Source: Aminobacter niigataensis (GTDB taxonomy: Bacteria; Pseudomonadota; Alphaproteobacteria; Rhizobiales; Rhizobiaceae). Taken from it: a stretch of DNA of 64,000 bases. The notes beneath the pieces are model-generated. The model did not search any database and had not been told where the DNA came from. It saw nothing but the letters and a program-made list of their open reading frames with translations. Below are positions 10,004-19,006 of the stretch, one piece after another; the stretch's first letter is position 1, and the number at the start of each line of letters is the position of its first letter. The translations under genes and the position numbers were made by a program. The stretch spans positions 209,144-273,143 of the forward strand of contig NZ_JACHOT010000007.1 of assembly GCF_014200015.1 (NCBI RefSeq), in the 5' to 3' direction.

Positions 10004-10061
10004 TGTCCGAACCTCGCCCCGGCAACCCATCAAGCCAAGTCGGACTTTGCATAGCCAATCG

Positions 10062-10076
10062 TCAAATTATGGTTAA
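10062..10076 (-). promoter_or_regulatory. CtrA-like box (TTAA-N7-TTGA) before cpaB
   Basis: On the minus strand TTAA, seven bases, TTGA: 7 of 8 matches to TTAA-N7-TTAA, about 60 bp upstream of the cpaB ATG. Motif-based inference. Confidence 0.45.
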
Positions 10077-10096
10077 CGCGATGCTTATATATATGA

Positions 10097-10111
10097 TTAA
10101 CGATACCTTAC
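10097..10111. promoter_or_regulatory. CtrA-like box (TTAA-N7-TTAC) in the cpaA-cpaB gap
   Basis: TTAA at 10097-10100 and TTAC at 10108-10111 give 7 of 8 matches to the CtrA consensus. It lies in an AT-rich stretch about 95 bp upstream of cpaB, 35 bp from the box at 10062. Confidence 0.4.
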
Positions 10112-10128
10112 GCCCGCAGGCGTGGAGA

Positions 10129-10650
10129 TCATTGGGCAGTCAGCCGCTCCAGCGCCCAGACCATCAGGGGCGAACTCGGATAGGTGATCAGGCCACCTAT
10201 GCCGAGCGCAATGCCGTAGGGCACGCCGCCGGCATCTTTGGAGAAATTCCTGAGGAACATGTTCTGGCTGGTGATGTGGGAAAGAGCGGAACTGCGGAAG
10301 GTCAGGATCGCGAGCGTCAGCATCCCGCCAAATACAGCGGAGGTAAGCAGGTACTGCATCAGCGGCATGCCGAACCCCATCCAAACGGCGGACGCGGCGA
10401 TGAGCTTGGCGTCACCGCCGCCCATGCCGCCGAGTGCGAACAGCGCGAAGGTGACGGTAAGAAGCAAGGCGCCTGCAGCAAGATGCATGCCGATGTCGGC
10501 CCAGGCCATGCCGGTCAGCGGCGCGACGACAAGGAAGACGCCAAGTAGGAGTAGCGGCACGCGGTTGGCGATGGTCATCGACATGGTGTCGGATACGGCC
10601 GAGTAGACCATGCAGAACGGGAACACGACAAAGATCAGTGCTTCAAGCAT
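10129..10650 (-). CDS. cpaA: Prepilin peptidase CpaA (TadV)
   Basis: A 173-residue A24-family aspartic prepilin peptidase that cleaves the Flp pilin and TadE-like pseudopilin leaders in the inner membrane. The two catalytic aspartates are visible in SAVSDTMSMTIANR (near residue 21) and in GGGDAKL (near residue 80). About five or six hydrophobic helices fill the rest. It lacks the N-terminal methylase domain of PilD, as is usual for TadV. ATG 10650 is preferred over an in-frame TTG at 10677. It sits between pilin and cpaB. Confidence 0.92.
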   Translation of the reverse strand: MLEALIFVVFPFCMVYSAVSDTMSMTIANRVPLLLLGVFLVVAPLTGMAWADIGMHLAAGALLLTVTFALFALGGMGGGDAKLIAASAVWMGFGMPLMQYLLTSAVFGGMLTLAILTFRSSALSHITSQNMFLRNFSKDAGGVPYGIALGIGGLITYPSSPLMVWALERLTAQ

Positions 10651-10730
10651 CGCCACATACCTGATAGGTTGAACCAAGATCTAACTTAGAGAATTGACAT
10701 TAATCTTGGGTGAAGGCTGGGCCTATTCTC

Positions 10731-10762
10731 AAAAAGAAAAAGGCCGCCCTTGAGCAGCCTTT
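10731..10762 (-). terminator. Terminator after the Flp pilin gene
   Basis: Nine-bp stem 10739-10747/10754-10762 (AAAGGCTGC with GCGGCCTTT on the minus strand, one G-U pair), followed by a T-rich run. It lies 40 bp past the pilin stop and would separate abundant pilin mRNA from the cpaA operon. Confidence 0.8.
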
Positions 10763-10801
10763 CGCTTTTTGTCTACGTGATTTTTGGCGTAGAGCCGCCT
10801 A

Positions 10802-10984
10802 TCACGGAGCCACAGGGGCGTTTTCGATTGCCGTCGCGACACCCCTGAACTTGGTGTCGAGCGCGCTGCCAACCAAGCCGGCGCCGGCAATGATGGCAAC
10901 TGCGATAAGGGCGGCGATCAGACCGTATTCGATGGCGGTCGCGCCGGATTCGTCCTTCACAAAGCGTGCGATGAGATTGGACAT
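10802..10984 (-). CDS. pilA: Flp/Fap type IVc pilin
   Basis: A 60-residue Flp-family major pilin. A short basic leader is followed by the class hallmark ESGATAIEYGLIAALIAVA; CpaA cleavage is expected after the Gly before ATAIEY (about residue 14), leaving Glu5 and the adjacent Tyr of the mature pilin. I choose ATG 10984 because AAGGAG precedes it at good spacing; a longer open frame to 11077 has no such site. It is transcribed alone toward a strong terminator, as expected for the abundant structural subunit. A CtrA-like box lies about 150 bp upstream. Confidence 0.93.
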   Translation of the reverse strand: MSNLIARFVKDESGATAIEYGLIAALIAVAIIAGAGLVGSALDTKFRGVATAIENAPVAP

Positions 10985-11132
10985 TGGAGAGCTCCTTACT
11001 CCGTTTGTTACAGCACTTCCGTCAACATTTCTTTGTCGTCGATCGGATGAGTGCAACCTAGCGGGGAGCTCTTTCAAACGGCTTAAGAAACAGCCTTACC
11101 GAAACCTTTAGCCGGCCATTGCCATCGTGTGG

Positions 11133-11147
11133 TTAACTACAGGCTAA
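11133..11147. promoter_or_regulatory. CtrA-like box (TTAA-N7-CTAA) upstream of pilin
   Basis: TTAA at 11133-11136 and CTAA at 11144-11147, 7 of 8 matches; on the minus strand it reads TTAG-N7-TTAA. It lies about 150 bp from the pilin ATG. Confidence 0.4.
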
Positions 11148-11262
11148 GCTGGGCTGACCTTTTGTCTTCAGCTGGGAACCGCTGCACGCGAGGCGTTTGG
11201 GGGGCTGCATGGCACTTCCTTAGCGGCGCTGCTCGCGCACCGGTTGCCACCAGTCAGACGGC

Positions 11263-11277
11263 TTAACTGTTGGTTCA
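11263..11277. promoter_or_regulatory. CtrA-like box (TTAA-N7-TTCA) before the secretin N-domain gene
   Basis: TTAA at 11263-11266 and TTCA at 11274-11277 give 7 of 8 matches, 58 bp before the ATG at 11335, a normal promoter position. Confidence 0.42.
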
Positions 11278-11334
11278 CCAAAAGCGTTCATCTTCCGTTG
11301 ATCAGTCGATACTGACAGTGATCGAGGGGCAGCG

Positions 11335-11763
11335 ATGACAAGGCCGAAAGCTTTCTTTCCGGGAGCGTGCGCAGTTGCGATAGCGATGGCCGCCGCCGCT
11401 GTGCCGGCCCATGCGGGTGGCGGCATCGAAGTGACGATGAACCAGGCCAAGATCGTGCGACTCGCCCGCCCTGCCGACACCATCGTGGTCGGCAACTCGT
11501 CCATCGCCGACGCCTCGGTCCAAGACGCTTCGACCCTAGTGCTGACCGGCAAGGGTTTTGGCGTCACCAACCTCGTGGTGCTCGATGCGGACGGCACGCC
11601 CATCGTCGACGAACAGGTGACCGTCATCCGTCACGACGCCTCTTCCGTACGGATCTACCGCCGCTCCGAGATACAGACGCTCTCTTGCACGCCCTATTGC
11701 GAGAGCTCCTACAAGAGCGACGCCGAGCGGATGTCCGAAAGCGAGATGAACGCTTCCCAGTAA
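11335..11763 (+). CDS. Stand-alone secretin N-domain (pilus assembly N-terminal) protein
   Basis: A 142-residue exported protein: signal peptide ending about residue 27 (VPAHA), then a single pilus-assembly N-terminal domain (about 30-105) that resembles residues 40-110 of CpaC in this window (shared pattern: hydrophobic strand, SIAD/AVAD, LTGKGFGVTNLVV versus YLFGKSVGQTNIFV). It has no secretin barrel. The C-terminal tail has two cysteines (SCTPYC) and is acidic/polar. It heads a rightward trio with two TadE-like genes. A periplasmic accessory of the Tad secretin is the likely role; the exact function is unknown. Confidence 0.8.
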   Translation: MTRPKAFFPGACAVAIAMAAAAVPAHAGGGIEVTMNQAKIVRLARPADTIVVGNSSIADASVQDASTLVLTGKGFGVTNLVVLDADGTPIVDEQVTVIRHDASSVRIYRRSEIQTLSCTPYCESSYKSDAERMSESEMNASQ

Positions 11764-11897
11764 GCGTGGGACCCGCAGGACGTACCGGACAAGGTTAGCC
11801 TTGGGTAAAGATTTTGCCTGCTATTTTCCCGAACATCAAAACGGGACCTCAACGGCTTTGCACTATTGTCCGCCCGGAACGAGAAGGCGGTCGGGAC

Positions 11898-12470
11898 ATG
11901 AGCGACACAGCGTCTGCAGTGCATGACAAGACGAAGGCGCGCCGGCGGGGATTGTTCGCCGGCTTCGCGCGCGACCGCAGTGGCAGCACGGCGATCGAGT
12001 TCGTCATGCTGGTGATACCTTTCTCGCTGCTGGTCTTTGCGATCCTCGAGAGTTGCATTTCATTCGCCGGCCAGCAGGTACTTTCTAACGCAGTCGACGA
12101 TGTCGCCCGCCAGTTGCGCACTGGACAGGTCAAGAGCAAGGACGTCACCAAAGATTGGCTGGAAGGCAAGATCTGTGAGCGTCTTGAGGTCATCGTCGCC
12201 GACGGGTGCCCCAATCTGATCGTTGACCTGCGCAGCTATCCAACTTTTGCTGCTGCGGCCGACGTGAAGCTCAGGCTGACTGGCCGGGAGATCGACACGA
12301 CCGGCATTAGTGTCACGCCTGGACCAGCCGGCACCAAGAACATGCTGCGCGTTTTTTACAAATGGCCAGTCATCACCGACTTCATGCGGGCGTCCATGTC
12401 GAACCTGAACGGTGGCTATACGCTGCAGTTTGCGTCTGCCATCTGGCAGAACGAACCGTTCAATGATTGA
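11898..12470 (+). CDS. TadE-like pseudopilin
   Basis: A 190-residue TadE/TadG-family minor pseudopilin. A basic N-terminus (KARRRGLFAGFARDR) is followed by the prepilin-like site SGSTAIEFVMLVIPFSLLVF with the conserved Glu at +5, then a periplasmic domain with two cysteines (ICERLE and DGCPN). CpaA should process it after the Gly. ATG 11898 is preferred, with GAAGG upstream; the upstream open frame to 11814 has none. It is followed directly by a second TadE-like gene, and the pair probably starts or stabilises the pilus. Confidence 0.85.
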   Translation: MSDTASAVHDKTKARRRGLFAGFARDRSGSTAIEFVMLVIPFSLLVFAILESCISFAGQQVLSNAVDDVARQLRTGQVKSKDVTKDWLEGKICERLEVIVADGCPNLIVDLRSYPTFAAAADVKLRLTGREIDTTGISVTPGPAGTKNMLRVFYKWPVITDFMRASMSNLNGGYTLQFASAIWQNEPFND

Positions 12471-12513
12471 TCGAAACGGCCAGTTACGGCCGCAGCTAGC
12501 GGAAAGTCTTGGG

Positions 12514-13143
12514 ATGTCGGCGTGGCGGGGGGCACAATCGATGCTGAAGCAATTGCGATCATACGCATATGCCCTGATTTGCGACCGGCGCGGTATCGCC
12601 GCGGTCGAATTCGCCTTCGTCGTCCCTCTCCTGTTGTCGCTGTATTTCGTGACCATGGAGGTCTCCCAGGCGATCGAGACGAACAAGAAAGTCAGCCGGG
12701 CCGGCTCGATGGTCGCCGATCTCATCACGCAACAGCAGACGATCAAGGCAACCGAAGTGGACGCGGTGATGAAGATTGCCGAGTCGATCCTGCAGCCCTA
12801 CAACCGCAGCACCGGCAAGATCTTCATCACGGCAATCCAGGTCACCGACGAGGCGTCGCCCCAAGTGCTGGTGGTCTGGTCGCGCAAATACGTCGACGGC
12901 GTCGGCAAGCCCGACGTCGTCAAGGACACGGTGACGACCGTGCCCGACGCCCTCAAGACCAAGGGCGCCTTCCTGATCCGGGTCGTCAGCGAACTCGACT
13001 ACAAGCCGATGATCACCTGGGCCGCCGAAAGCAAGCCCGTGCTTGGCCTCGCTGCCGCAATCGATCCGATCACGATGGACGAGACCTATTATCTGCGGCC
13101 GCGCATGAGCCAGACGATCCCCTGCACCGGTTGCGAAATCTAG
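12514..13143 (+). CDS. TadE-like pseudopilin, second copy
   Basis: A 209-residue TadE-family pseudopilin. Basic segment, then the processing site RRGIAAVEFAFVVPLLLSLY with Glu at +5, then a periplasmic part ending in a cysteine pair (PCTGCEI). GGAAAG lies 8 nt before ATG 12514 (MSAWRGA); in-frame starts at 12463 and 12541 are possible and would change only the leader. It begins 43 bp after the first TadE gene and is last in the rightward tad operon. No TadG with a von Willebrand domain is present in the window. Confidence 0.83.
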   Translation: MSAWRGAQSMLKQLRSYAYALICDRRGIAAVEFAFVVPLLLSLYFVTMEVSQAIETNKKVSRAGSMVADLITQQQTIKATEVDAVMKIAESILQPYNRSTGKIFITAIQVTDEASPQVLVVWSRKYVDGVGKPDVVKDTVTTVPDALKTKGAFLIRVVSELDYKPMITWAAESKPVLGLAAAIDPITMDETYYLRPRMSQTIPCTGCEI

Positions 13144-13251
13144 GTAGCCGGTCCATCTGCTCTCGTCAGTTGCCATTTGCGGGATAATTGCCAACGACCG
13201 CGACTGATCCTATGTCTGTGCGGCAAGCTGGCAACCGAGAGCCCTTCATAG

Positions 13252-14490
13252 ATGGCGCGTGCATTCCTGTTCGTCCTGGATTCCTTCGGCATTGGCGGCG
13301 CGGCCGACGCCGAACGTTTCGGCGATGTCGGGTCCGATACCTTCGGCCACATAGCAGCCGCCTGCGCCGAGGGCCGCGGCAATCGCGAAGGTCTGCGCTC
13401 AGGTCCGCTCGACCTTCCGAACATGACGGCACTCGGGCTCGGCCGCGCGGCAAGGCTGGCAACCGGCTTTGAATTCGAAGCGAACGCCAAGCTGCGCGCC
13501 GGCGCCTTCCACGGCGCCGCCCAAGAGATTTCGAGCGGCAAGGACACGCCGTCGGGCCATTGGGAGATCGCCGCGGTGCCGGTCACCTTCGCCTGGGGCT
13601 ATTTTCCACAGACCGTGCCGGCCTTCCCGGCATCGCTGACCGAAGCCATCACCCGCGAAGGCAATGTGCCGGGCATCCTTGGCGATTGCCACGCCTCGGG
13701 CATCGAGATCATCGAGCGCTTCGGCGAGGAACACATCCGCACCGGCAAGCCGATCTGCTACACATCGGTGGATTCCGTGCTGCAGATCGCCGCGCACGAA
13801 GAGCACTTCGGGCTCGAGCGGCTCTATGAGCTTTGCAAGACTGTCCGCCGGCTCGTCGACCCGCTGAACATCGCCCGCGTCATCGCCCGACCCTTCGTCG
13901 GCGAAAGCAAGGAGACGTTCGAGCGCACGCCGAACCGCAAGGACTATGCCACGCCACCGCCGGAGGCGACGCTGCTCGACAGGCTCACCGAGCGTGGCAG
14001 CAAGGTCATCGCCGTCGGCAAGATCGGCGACATCTTCGCTCATCGCGGCATCAGCGAAATTCGCAAGGGCGTCGGCAACATGGCGATGTTCGACGCAGCA
14101 CTCGGCGCCATGGACGATGCCGGCGACGGCGATCTCGTCTTCGCCAACTTCGTCGACTTCGACACCGAATTCGGCCACCGCCGCGACGTGCCAGGCTATG
14201 CCGCAGCGCTGGAAGCCTTCGACAGGCGCCTGCCGGAAGCGTTCGCACGGCTGAAACCGGGCGACCTGCTGATCCTGACCGCCGACCACGGCAACGACCC
14301 AACCTGGCGCGGCACCGACCACACCCGCGAACGCATCCCGGTGATCGGTGTTGTGCAGGGCCATCGCGGCGGCGATATCGGCCTCAGGCCGACATTCGCC
14401 GACATCGGCGAGACCGTCGCCGAGCATCTTGGCCTGCCGCGCGGGCGCCACGGCGCCTCTTTCCTCGAAACGATCGCCACCCATGCCTGA
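13252..14490 (+). CDS. deoB: Phosphopentomutase
   Basis: A 412-residue alkaline-phosphatase-superfamily mutase interconverting (deoxy)ribose 1- and 5-phosphate in nucleoside salvage. Visible metal and catalytic motifs are FVLDSFGIG near the N-terminus, [11 protein letters not shown] (catalytic Thr, about residue 100), [13 protein letters not shown] (about residue 302) and [19 protein letters not shown] (about residue 343). Length matches DeoB. Its stop overlaps the mutM start by 8 bp, so the two are probably cotranscribed. The tad genes upstream run in the same direction, 108 bp away. Confidence 0.96.
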   Translation: MARAFLFVLDSFGIGGAADAERFGDVGSDTFGHIAAACAEGRGNREGLRSGPLDLPNMTALGLGRAARLATGFEFEANAKLRAGAFHGAAQEISSGKDTPSGHWEIAAVPVTFAWGYFPQTVPAFPASLTEAITREGNVPGILGDCHASGIEIIERFGEEHIRTGKPICYTSVDSVLQIAAHEEHFGLERLYELCKTVRRLVDPLNIARVIARPFVGESKETFERTPNRKDYATPPPEATLLDRLTERGSKVIAVGKIGDIFAHRGISEIRKGVGNMAMFDAALGAMDDAGDGDLVFANFVDFDTEFGHRRDVPGYAAALEAFDRRLPEAFARLKPGDLLILTADHGNDPTWRGTDHTRERIPVIGVVQGHRGGDIGLRPTFADIGETVAEHLGLPRGRHGASFLETIATHA

Positions 14491-15373
14491 GTTGCCCGAA
14501 GTCGAAACCGTCCGGCGCGGACTGCAGCCGGTGCTCGAAGGCGCGCGCATCGAACGGGTCGAAACGCGCCGGCCGAATCTGCGCTACCCCTTCCCCGAAC
14601 ATTTCGGCGAACGCCTTGCGGGCAAGAAGATCACCTCGCTCGGCCGCCGCGCCAAATATCTGCTCGCCGATGTCGAGGATGCCCCGCTGCTGATCTGCCA
14701 TCTCGGCATGTCCGGCTCGTTCCGCGTCGAAACCGACGAGGATGGAACGACGCCGGGCCAGTTCCACCACGAACGATCGAAGTCGGAAGCGCACGATCAC
14801 GTCGTCTTCCACGTCGCAGATCAAAGAGGCGCCCCGGCGCGCGTCGTCTTCAACGATCCCCGGCGTTTCGGCTTCATGCTGTTTGCCGAGCGCAACGGCA
14901 CCGAGCATCCGATGCTGTCCGGCCTCGGGGTCGAGCCGACCGGCAACACGCTCGACGGCGAATTGCTGGGCGGCTTGTTCGAAGGCAAGAAGACGCCGCT
15001 CAAGGCGGCACTGCTCGATCAGCGCCTGATTGCCGGGCTCGGCAATATCTATGTCTCGGAAGCTCTCTGGCGCGCCGGCCTGTCGCCGCTGCGCGCTGCC
15101 GGCACCCTCGCCGGCAAGGGCAAGGTGGCACGCGAACGTGCCGCGCTGCTCGCTACCAGCGTGCGCGAGGTGATTGCCGATGCGATCGCGGCGGGCGGCT
15201 CCTCGCTGCGAGACTACGTCCACACCGACGGCTCGCTGGGATACTTCCAGCACTCGTTCTCCGTCTATGACCGCGAGGGCGACCCGTGCCCGCACACCGG
15301 CTGTGCCGGCCATGTCGAGCGCATAGTGCAGAGTGGGCGATCAACCTTCTATTGCCGCCAGTGCCAGCGCTAA
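14483..15373 (+). CDS. mutM: Formamidopyrimidine-DNA glycosylase
   Basis: A 296-residue bifunctional DNA glycosylase/AP lyase that excises 8-oxoguanine and FaPy lesions. The mature N-terminus [13 protein letters not shown] carries the catalytic Pro2 and Glu3. The H2TH region contains [19 protein letters not shown] (about 185-203). The C-terminal zinc finger is complete (CPHTGC ... CRQCQR). ATG 14483 is fixed by the obligate Pro2 and lies inside deoB (8-bp overlap). A longer open frame upstream is a shadow of deoB. Confidence 0.97.
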   Translation: MPELPEVETVRRGLQPVLEGARIERVETRRPNLRYPFPEHFGERLAGKKITSLGRRAKYLLADVEDAPLLICHLGMSGSFRVETDEDGTTPGQFHHERSKSEAHDHVVFHVADQRGAPARVVFNDPRRFGFMLFAERNGTEHPMLSGLGVEPTGNTLDGELLGGLFEGKKTPLKAALLDQRLIAGLGNIYVSEALWRAGLSPLRAAGTLAGKGKVARERAALLATSVREVIADAIAAGGSSLRDYVHTDGSLGYFQHSFSVYDREGDPCPHTGCAGHVERIVQSGRSTFYCRQCQR

Positions 15374-15421
15374 GCTAGATCAAGTCTCATTGGTGGTGCT
15401 GCGAGACAGGGAGAGCCTGAG

Positions 15422-16195
15422 ATGGCCTATGAAACGATCATCGTGGAAACACGCGGCAAGGTCGGGCTGATCACGCTCAATCGACCGAAGGCGCTCAATG
15501 CGCTGAATTCGCAGGTGCTCGGCGAACTGCTGGCCGCCACCGCAGCCTTCGAGGCCGACCACGGCATCGGCGCCATAATCATCACCGGCTCGGAAAAGGC
15601 ATTCGCCGCCGGTGCCGACATCAAGGAGATGCAGGCCAAGACCTATGTCGAGGCCTATCTCGAGGATTTCTTCTCCGGCTGGGAAGCCTTCACGCGCAAC
15701 CGCAAGCCGATGATCGCGGCTGTCGCGGGCTATGCGCTGGGCGGCGGCTGCGAGCTCGCCATGATGTGCGACTTCATCATCGCCGCCGACTCGGCCAAGT
15801 TCGGCCAGCCCGAGATCACCCTCGGCGTCATGCCCGGCATGGGCGGCTCGCAGCGACTCACCCGCTTCGTCGGCAAGTCCAAGGCAATGGACATGTGCCT
15901 GACCGGCCGGATGATGGATGCGGCCGAAGCCGAGCGCTCGGGGCTGGTATCGCGCGTCGTACCGGCGGCCGACCTCATGGAAGAGGCAATGAAGGCGGCG
16001 GCCAAGATCGCCGATTTCTCGTTGCCGGCGGTCATGATGTGCAAGGAGGCCGTCAATCGCTCCTATGAAGTGACGCTTTCGGAAGGGCTGCGCTTCGAGC
16101 GCCGCCTGTTCCATTCGATGTTCGCACTCGAAGATCAGAAGGAAGGCATGGCGGCTTTTGCGGAGAAGAGGACTGCGAATTTCCGCAACCGCTGA
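15422..16195 (+). CDS. Enoyl-CoA hydratase
   Basis: A 257-residue crotonase-fold enoyl-CoA hydratase, adding water to trans-2-enoyl-CoA. The oxyanion-hole segment [10 protein letters not shown] (about residue 62) and the two catalytic glutamates in CELAMMCDF and [18 protein letters not shown] (about 113 and 133) are present, so it should be active. GGGAGAG precedes the ATG. This position between mutM and rpsT is, as I recall, conserved in rhizobia. The physiological chain length is not known from sequence. Confidence 0.93.
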   Translation: MAYETIIVETRGKVGLITLNRPKALNALNSQVLGELLAATAAFEADHGIGAIIITGSEKAFAAGADIKEMQAKTYVEAYLEDFFSGWEAFTRNRKPMIAAVAGYALGGGCELAMMCDFIIAADSAKFGQPEITLGVMPGMGGSQRLTRFVGKSKAMDMCLTGRMMDAAEAERSGLVSRVVPAADLMEEAMKAAAKIADFSLPAVMMCKEAVNRSYEVTLSEGLRFERRLFHSMFALEDQKEGMAAFAEKRTANFRNR

Positions 16196-16205
16196 CCGGA
16201 ATCGC

Positions 16206-16234
16206 GTTGACGTTGGGAGTAAGCTGAACTATAA
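16206..16234 (+). promoter_or_regulatory. Promoter of rpsT
   Basis: GTTGAC (16206-16211), 17-bp spacer, CTATAA (16229-16234): close to the rhizobial housekeeping consensus CTTGAC-N17-CTATAT. It predicts a transcript start about 90 bp before rpsT. Confidence 0.7.
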
Positions 16235-16328
16235 GCCGCACCAACCGAGGCGCCCCTAGGGACGCCCGAATGATTTCTGCGCTTTGCGGGAAGCTGCTCG
16301 CGCCCACCATAGATCAAAGAGAGGCACC

Positions 16329-16595
16329 ATGGCCAATACCTCCTCGGCCAAGAAGGCTACCCGCAAGATTGCCGCCCGCACTGCGGTCAACAAGAACCGC
16401 CGTTCGCGCGTCCGGACCTACATCCGCCAGGTCGAAGAGGCACTGGCCTCGGGCGACAAGGCAAAGGCAGAAGCCGCCTTCAACGCCGCTCAGCCGGAAT
16501 TGATGCGCGCCGCCAGCAAGGGCGTGGTCCACAAGAACACCGCCTCGCGCAAGGTTTCGCGCCTGGCTCAGCGGCTCAAGGCGCTTTCCGCCTAA
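16329..16595 (+). CDS. rpsT: 30S ribosomal protein S20
   Basis: An 88-residue, very basic, all-helical 16S rRNA-binding protein of the small subunit body. The start [13 protein letters not shown] is typical, as are the segment [13 protein letters not shown] and the ending [22 protein letters not shown] precedes ATG 16329. It has its own promoter at 16206-16234 and its own terminator at 16623, so it is a single-gene unit just upstream of dnaA, as in other rhizobia. Confidence 0.97.
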   Translation: MANTSSAKKATRKIAARTAVNKNRRSRVRTYIRQVEEALASGDKAKAEAAFNAAQPELMRAASKGVVHKNTASRKVSRLAQRLKALSA

Positions 16596-16622
16596 GCCCT
16601 GCAAGCAATTGGATTTCTGATC

Positions 16623-16654
16623 AACCCGGCCTCACCAGCCGGGTTTTTCTTTTG
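16623..16654 (+). terminator. Terminator after rpsT
   Basis: AACCCGGC (16623-16630) pairs with GCCGGGTT (16638-16645) around a 7-nt loop and is followed by a T-rich run. Confidence 0.9.
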
Positions 16655-17426
16655 TCCGAAAACAGCCGGAAAAGCAGTCCGCAATGGCCGTGCGAGCATA
16701 CCCTTGGGGCACCAAGTTCTTTGCCGGCATATGCGGCTATTCTCATAAGTACAACTGCAGCAAGCGGCCTCCCCCGCAGACTCACCCTGGCAGAAATTCT
16801 CCTGTAAATTCATAGAGTTGTGAACGGTCATCCACAGCTTGTTCACGTCACCCACGGGGCTTGGGGGACAAGTTGGTGTCAAGCGGATTCTTTTATAATT
16901 TTTTCCAGCAGGGCCCGGTTTTTTTCGATCCCCGGAAAAGGGTTTGAATCACAAAGGCTTTGGCCGCGCGAGGGACACAAACGGGCTTTGAATCCGGGCG
17001 GGGGCTAAGCAGATTCATTAAAAACGCGTTAGACTCGGCCTTGCCCTGTCCACAGCGATTTTTGTAAGGTCTTTTCATCGAAGGGACGGGCACCAAGCCC
17101 TCTGCCAAGCCTAAAAATCGGCGGCGTTCTCGGCGTGGATGGAATCCGCGATCGGGGGAGGCGTGCTCACTTCGAGCTATACTTGGGGCGTGTGGGGATA
17201 CACGGCATGGTGACTTTGCAATGCACCGGCGATTTCGCCGGAGGGCTACGCATTTGCCTGGTGCTGCTGCCCCCGCAGCACCAGCCTTCCGAAAGCGCCT
17301 GACGGCGCCGAGGAAGGCGATACGGGGCCTCGCCGGAAACGGCAGCATCCCGAATGAACATACCGGTGGAGATGCGAGCGGCGCATCCCCATACGGCAAC
17401 GAGGACCGAAGGTTAGGGATTGCGAC
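16655..17426 (+). promoter_or_regulatory. Long dnaA upstream region with GANTC cluster and DnaA-box-like sites
   Basis: About 770 bp without a supported gene. It holds seven GANTC sites at 16779, 16886, 16946, 16990, 17012, 17032 and 17142 (first base of each), two DnaA-box-like 9-mers (TCATCCACA 16828-16836, CTGTCCACA 17046-17054) and an AT-rich patch at 16889-16904. GANTC is the CcrM methylation site of alphaproteobacteria. I read it as the dnaA promoter and leader under methylation and DnaA control. It could in principle contribute to an origin, but rhizobial origins are usually near hemE. Confidence 0.55.
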
Positions 17427-18959
17427 ATGCAAAGCGGCATCGAAAGGGAAGCAAATGCGGGCTTTCTTTTTACCGGCGAACTGATCGAGGGGAACGAAGT
17501 GGCAGCAACCAGCGCCGCAGAGAAGAATTTTGACCGGGTCAAGACGCAGCTGCAGGTTCGCCTGGGCAGCGAAGTATTCTCGAGTTGGTTCGGCCGCATG
17601 AAGCTTGCCGAGACTTCGAAGGGCGTGGTGCGCCTTTCGGTGCCGACGGCCTTCCTGCGTTCCTGGATCAACAGCCACTATCTGGATCTGATTTCCGAGC
17701 TTTGGCGGCAGGAAGAACCCGAGCTCCTGAAGCTCGAAATCATCATCCGCACGGCCACCCGCCAGATGCGTCCCGGCGTCGAAGCCGAGGCCGCAGCACT
17801 GCGCAAGCCGGTGCGCCAGGCTCAGACGGCCCTGGCCACCAGCACCGTGGCTGCCGGACGCACCGAACGCCCCGCCCCTGCCCGCAACGGCACGGCGGAT
17901 GCGGAGTTCAAGCAGAGCGTTCTCGGCTCGCCGCTCGACCCGCGCTACACGTTCCAGTCCTTCGTCGAAGGCCCGTCCAATCGCGTGGCGCTGGCCGCCG
18001 CCCGTGCGGTTGCGGAATCGAACTCGCGCTTCAACCCGCTGTTCCTCCACGCCACCGTCGGTCTCGGCAAGACGCACCTGCTCCAGGCGATCGCCGCGGA
18101 GTCGCTGCGCCAGAACCCGAAGTCGCGTGTCGTCTACCTGACGGCCGAATACTTCATGTGGCGTTTTGCGACCGCGATCCGCGACAACAACGCGCTGACG
18201 CTCAAGGAACAGCTGCGCGACATCGACCTGCTGATCATCGACGACATGCAGTTCCTGCAGGGCAAGTCGATCCAGCACGAGTTCTGCCATCTCATCAACA
18301 TGCTGCTCGACTCGGCCAAGCAGGTCGTGGTGGCAGCCGACCGCCCGCCGGCAGAACTGGAATCGCTCGAACCCCGCGTCCGCTCACGCCTCAATGGCGG
18401 CGTGGCGCTCGAAATGTCGGCGCCGGACTTCGGCATGCGCCTGGGCATGCTCAAGATGCGCTTTGCCGGCGCCAAGAACGAAGACCCGAACCTTGCCATC
18501 GACGAGGAGATCCTCGCCCATGTCGCCCGCACGGTCACCGGCAGCGGCCGCGAACTGGAAGGCGCCTTCAACCAGTTGATCTTCCGCCAGTCGTTCGAAC
18601 CGCAGCTGTCGATCGAGCGGATCGACGAGATCCTCGGCCATATCTATCGCTCGGGCGAGCCCAAGCGCGTGCGTATCGAAGACATCCAGCGCGTCGTCGC
18701 GCGCCACTACAACGTGTCGAAGACGGAGCTCCTTTCGAACCGCCGCACCCGCACCATCGTCAAGCCGCGCCAGATCGCCATGTATCTGTCGAAGGTGATG
18801 ACGCCGCGCTCGCTGCCCGAGATCGGCAGGCGCTTCGGCGGCCGCGACCACACAACCGTGCTGCACGCCGTGCGCAAGATCGAGGACCTCTCGGGCGGCG
18901 ACAACACGCTGGCGCAGGAACTCGAGCTGCTGAGAAGGCTGATCAACGACCAGGCCTGA
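17427..18959 (+). CDS. dnaA: Chromosomal replication initiator DnaA
   Basis: A 510-residue AAA+ initiator that binds DnaA boxes and melts the origin. Domain I is at about 30-110, a Pro/Ala-rich linker at 110-155, Walker A VGLGKTHL at about 211-218, Walker [10 protein letters not shown] at about 267 and the C-terminal DNA-binding signature [10 protein letters not shown] at about 470. ATG 17427 is the track start; an in-frame GTG near 17499 (VAATSAAEK) preceded by GAGGGGAACG is a plausible shorter start. The 772-bp region ahead carries a GANTC cluster. An antisense frame of 465 codons across it is a shadow. Confidence 0.97.
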   Translation: MQSGIEREANAGFLFTGELIEGNEVAATSAAEKNFDRVKTQLQVRLGSEVFSSWFGRMKLAETSKGVVRLSVPTAFLRSWINSHYLDLISELWRQEEPELLKLEIIIRTATRQMRPGVEAEAAALRKPVRQAQTALATSTVAAGRTERPAPARNGTADAEFKQSVLGSPLDPRYTFQSFVEGPSNRVALAAARAVAESNSRFNPLFLHATVGLGKTHLLQAIAAESLRQNPKSRVVYLTAEYFMWRFATAIRDNNALTLKEQLRDIDLLIIDDMQFLQGKSIQHEFCHLINMLLDSAKQVVVAADRPPAELESLEPRVRSRLNGGVALEMSAPDFGMRLGMLKMRFAGAKNEDPNLAIDEEILAHVARTVTGSGRELEGAFNQLIFRQSFEPQLSIERIDEILGHIYRSGEPKRVRIEDIQRVVARHYNVSKTELLSNRRTRTIVKPRQIAMYLSKVMTPRSLPEIGRRFGGRDHTTVLHAVRKIEDLSGGDNTLAQELELLRRLINDQA

Positions 18960-18997
18960 CGGCTCGGTGGCGGCGGCGACCGATCGACGTCCGCCAC

Positions 18998-19006
18998 TTA
19001 TCCCCA
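18998..19006 (+). promoter_or_regulatory. DnaA-box-like 9-mer in the dnaA-dnaN spacer
   Basis: TTATCCCCA matches TTATNCACA at 8 of 9 positions. It could let DnaA modulate dnaN transcription. Confidence 0.35.

Larger units (their letters stand above)
10985..11334. other. Divergent intergenic region, pilin / secretin N-domain gene
   Basis: 350 bp without a convincing gene. It must hold the leftward pilin promoter and the rightward promoter for the gene at 11335. Two CtrA-like boxes are visible (11133-11147 and 11263-11277). I see no clear -35/-10 pair. Confidence 0.6.

Noticed and set aside
16655..17426. Chromosomal origin of replication
   Set aside because: Only two imperfect DnaA boxes and one short AT-rich patch are visible; rhizobial origins usually map near hemE. 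Kept as the dnaA control region.
16893..18290. 465-codon open frame on the - strand over the dnaA leader and 5' half of dnaA
   Set aside because: Most of it is dnaA antisense and the rest is low-complexity; no start signal.
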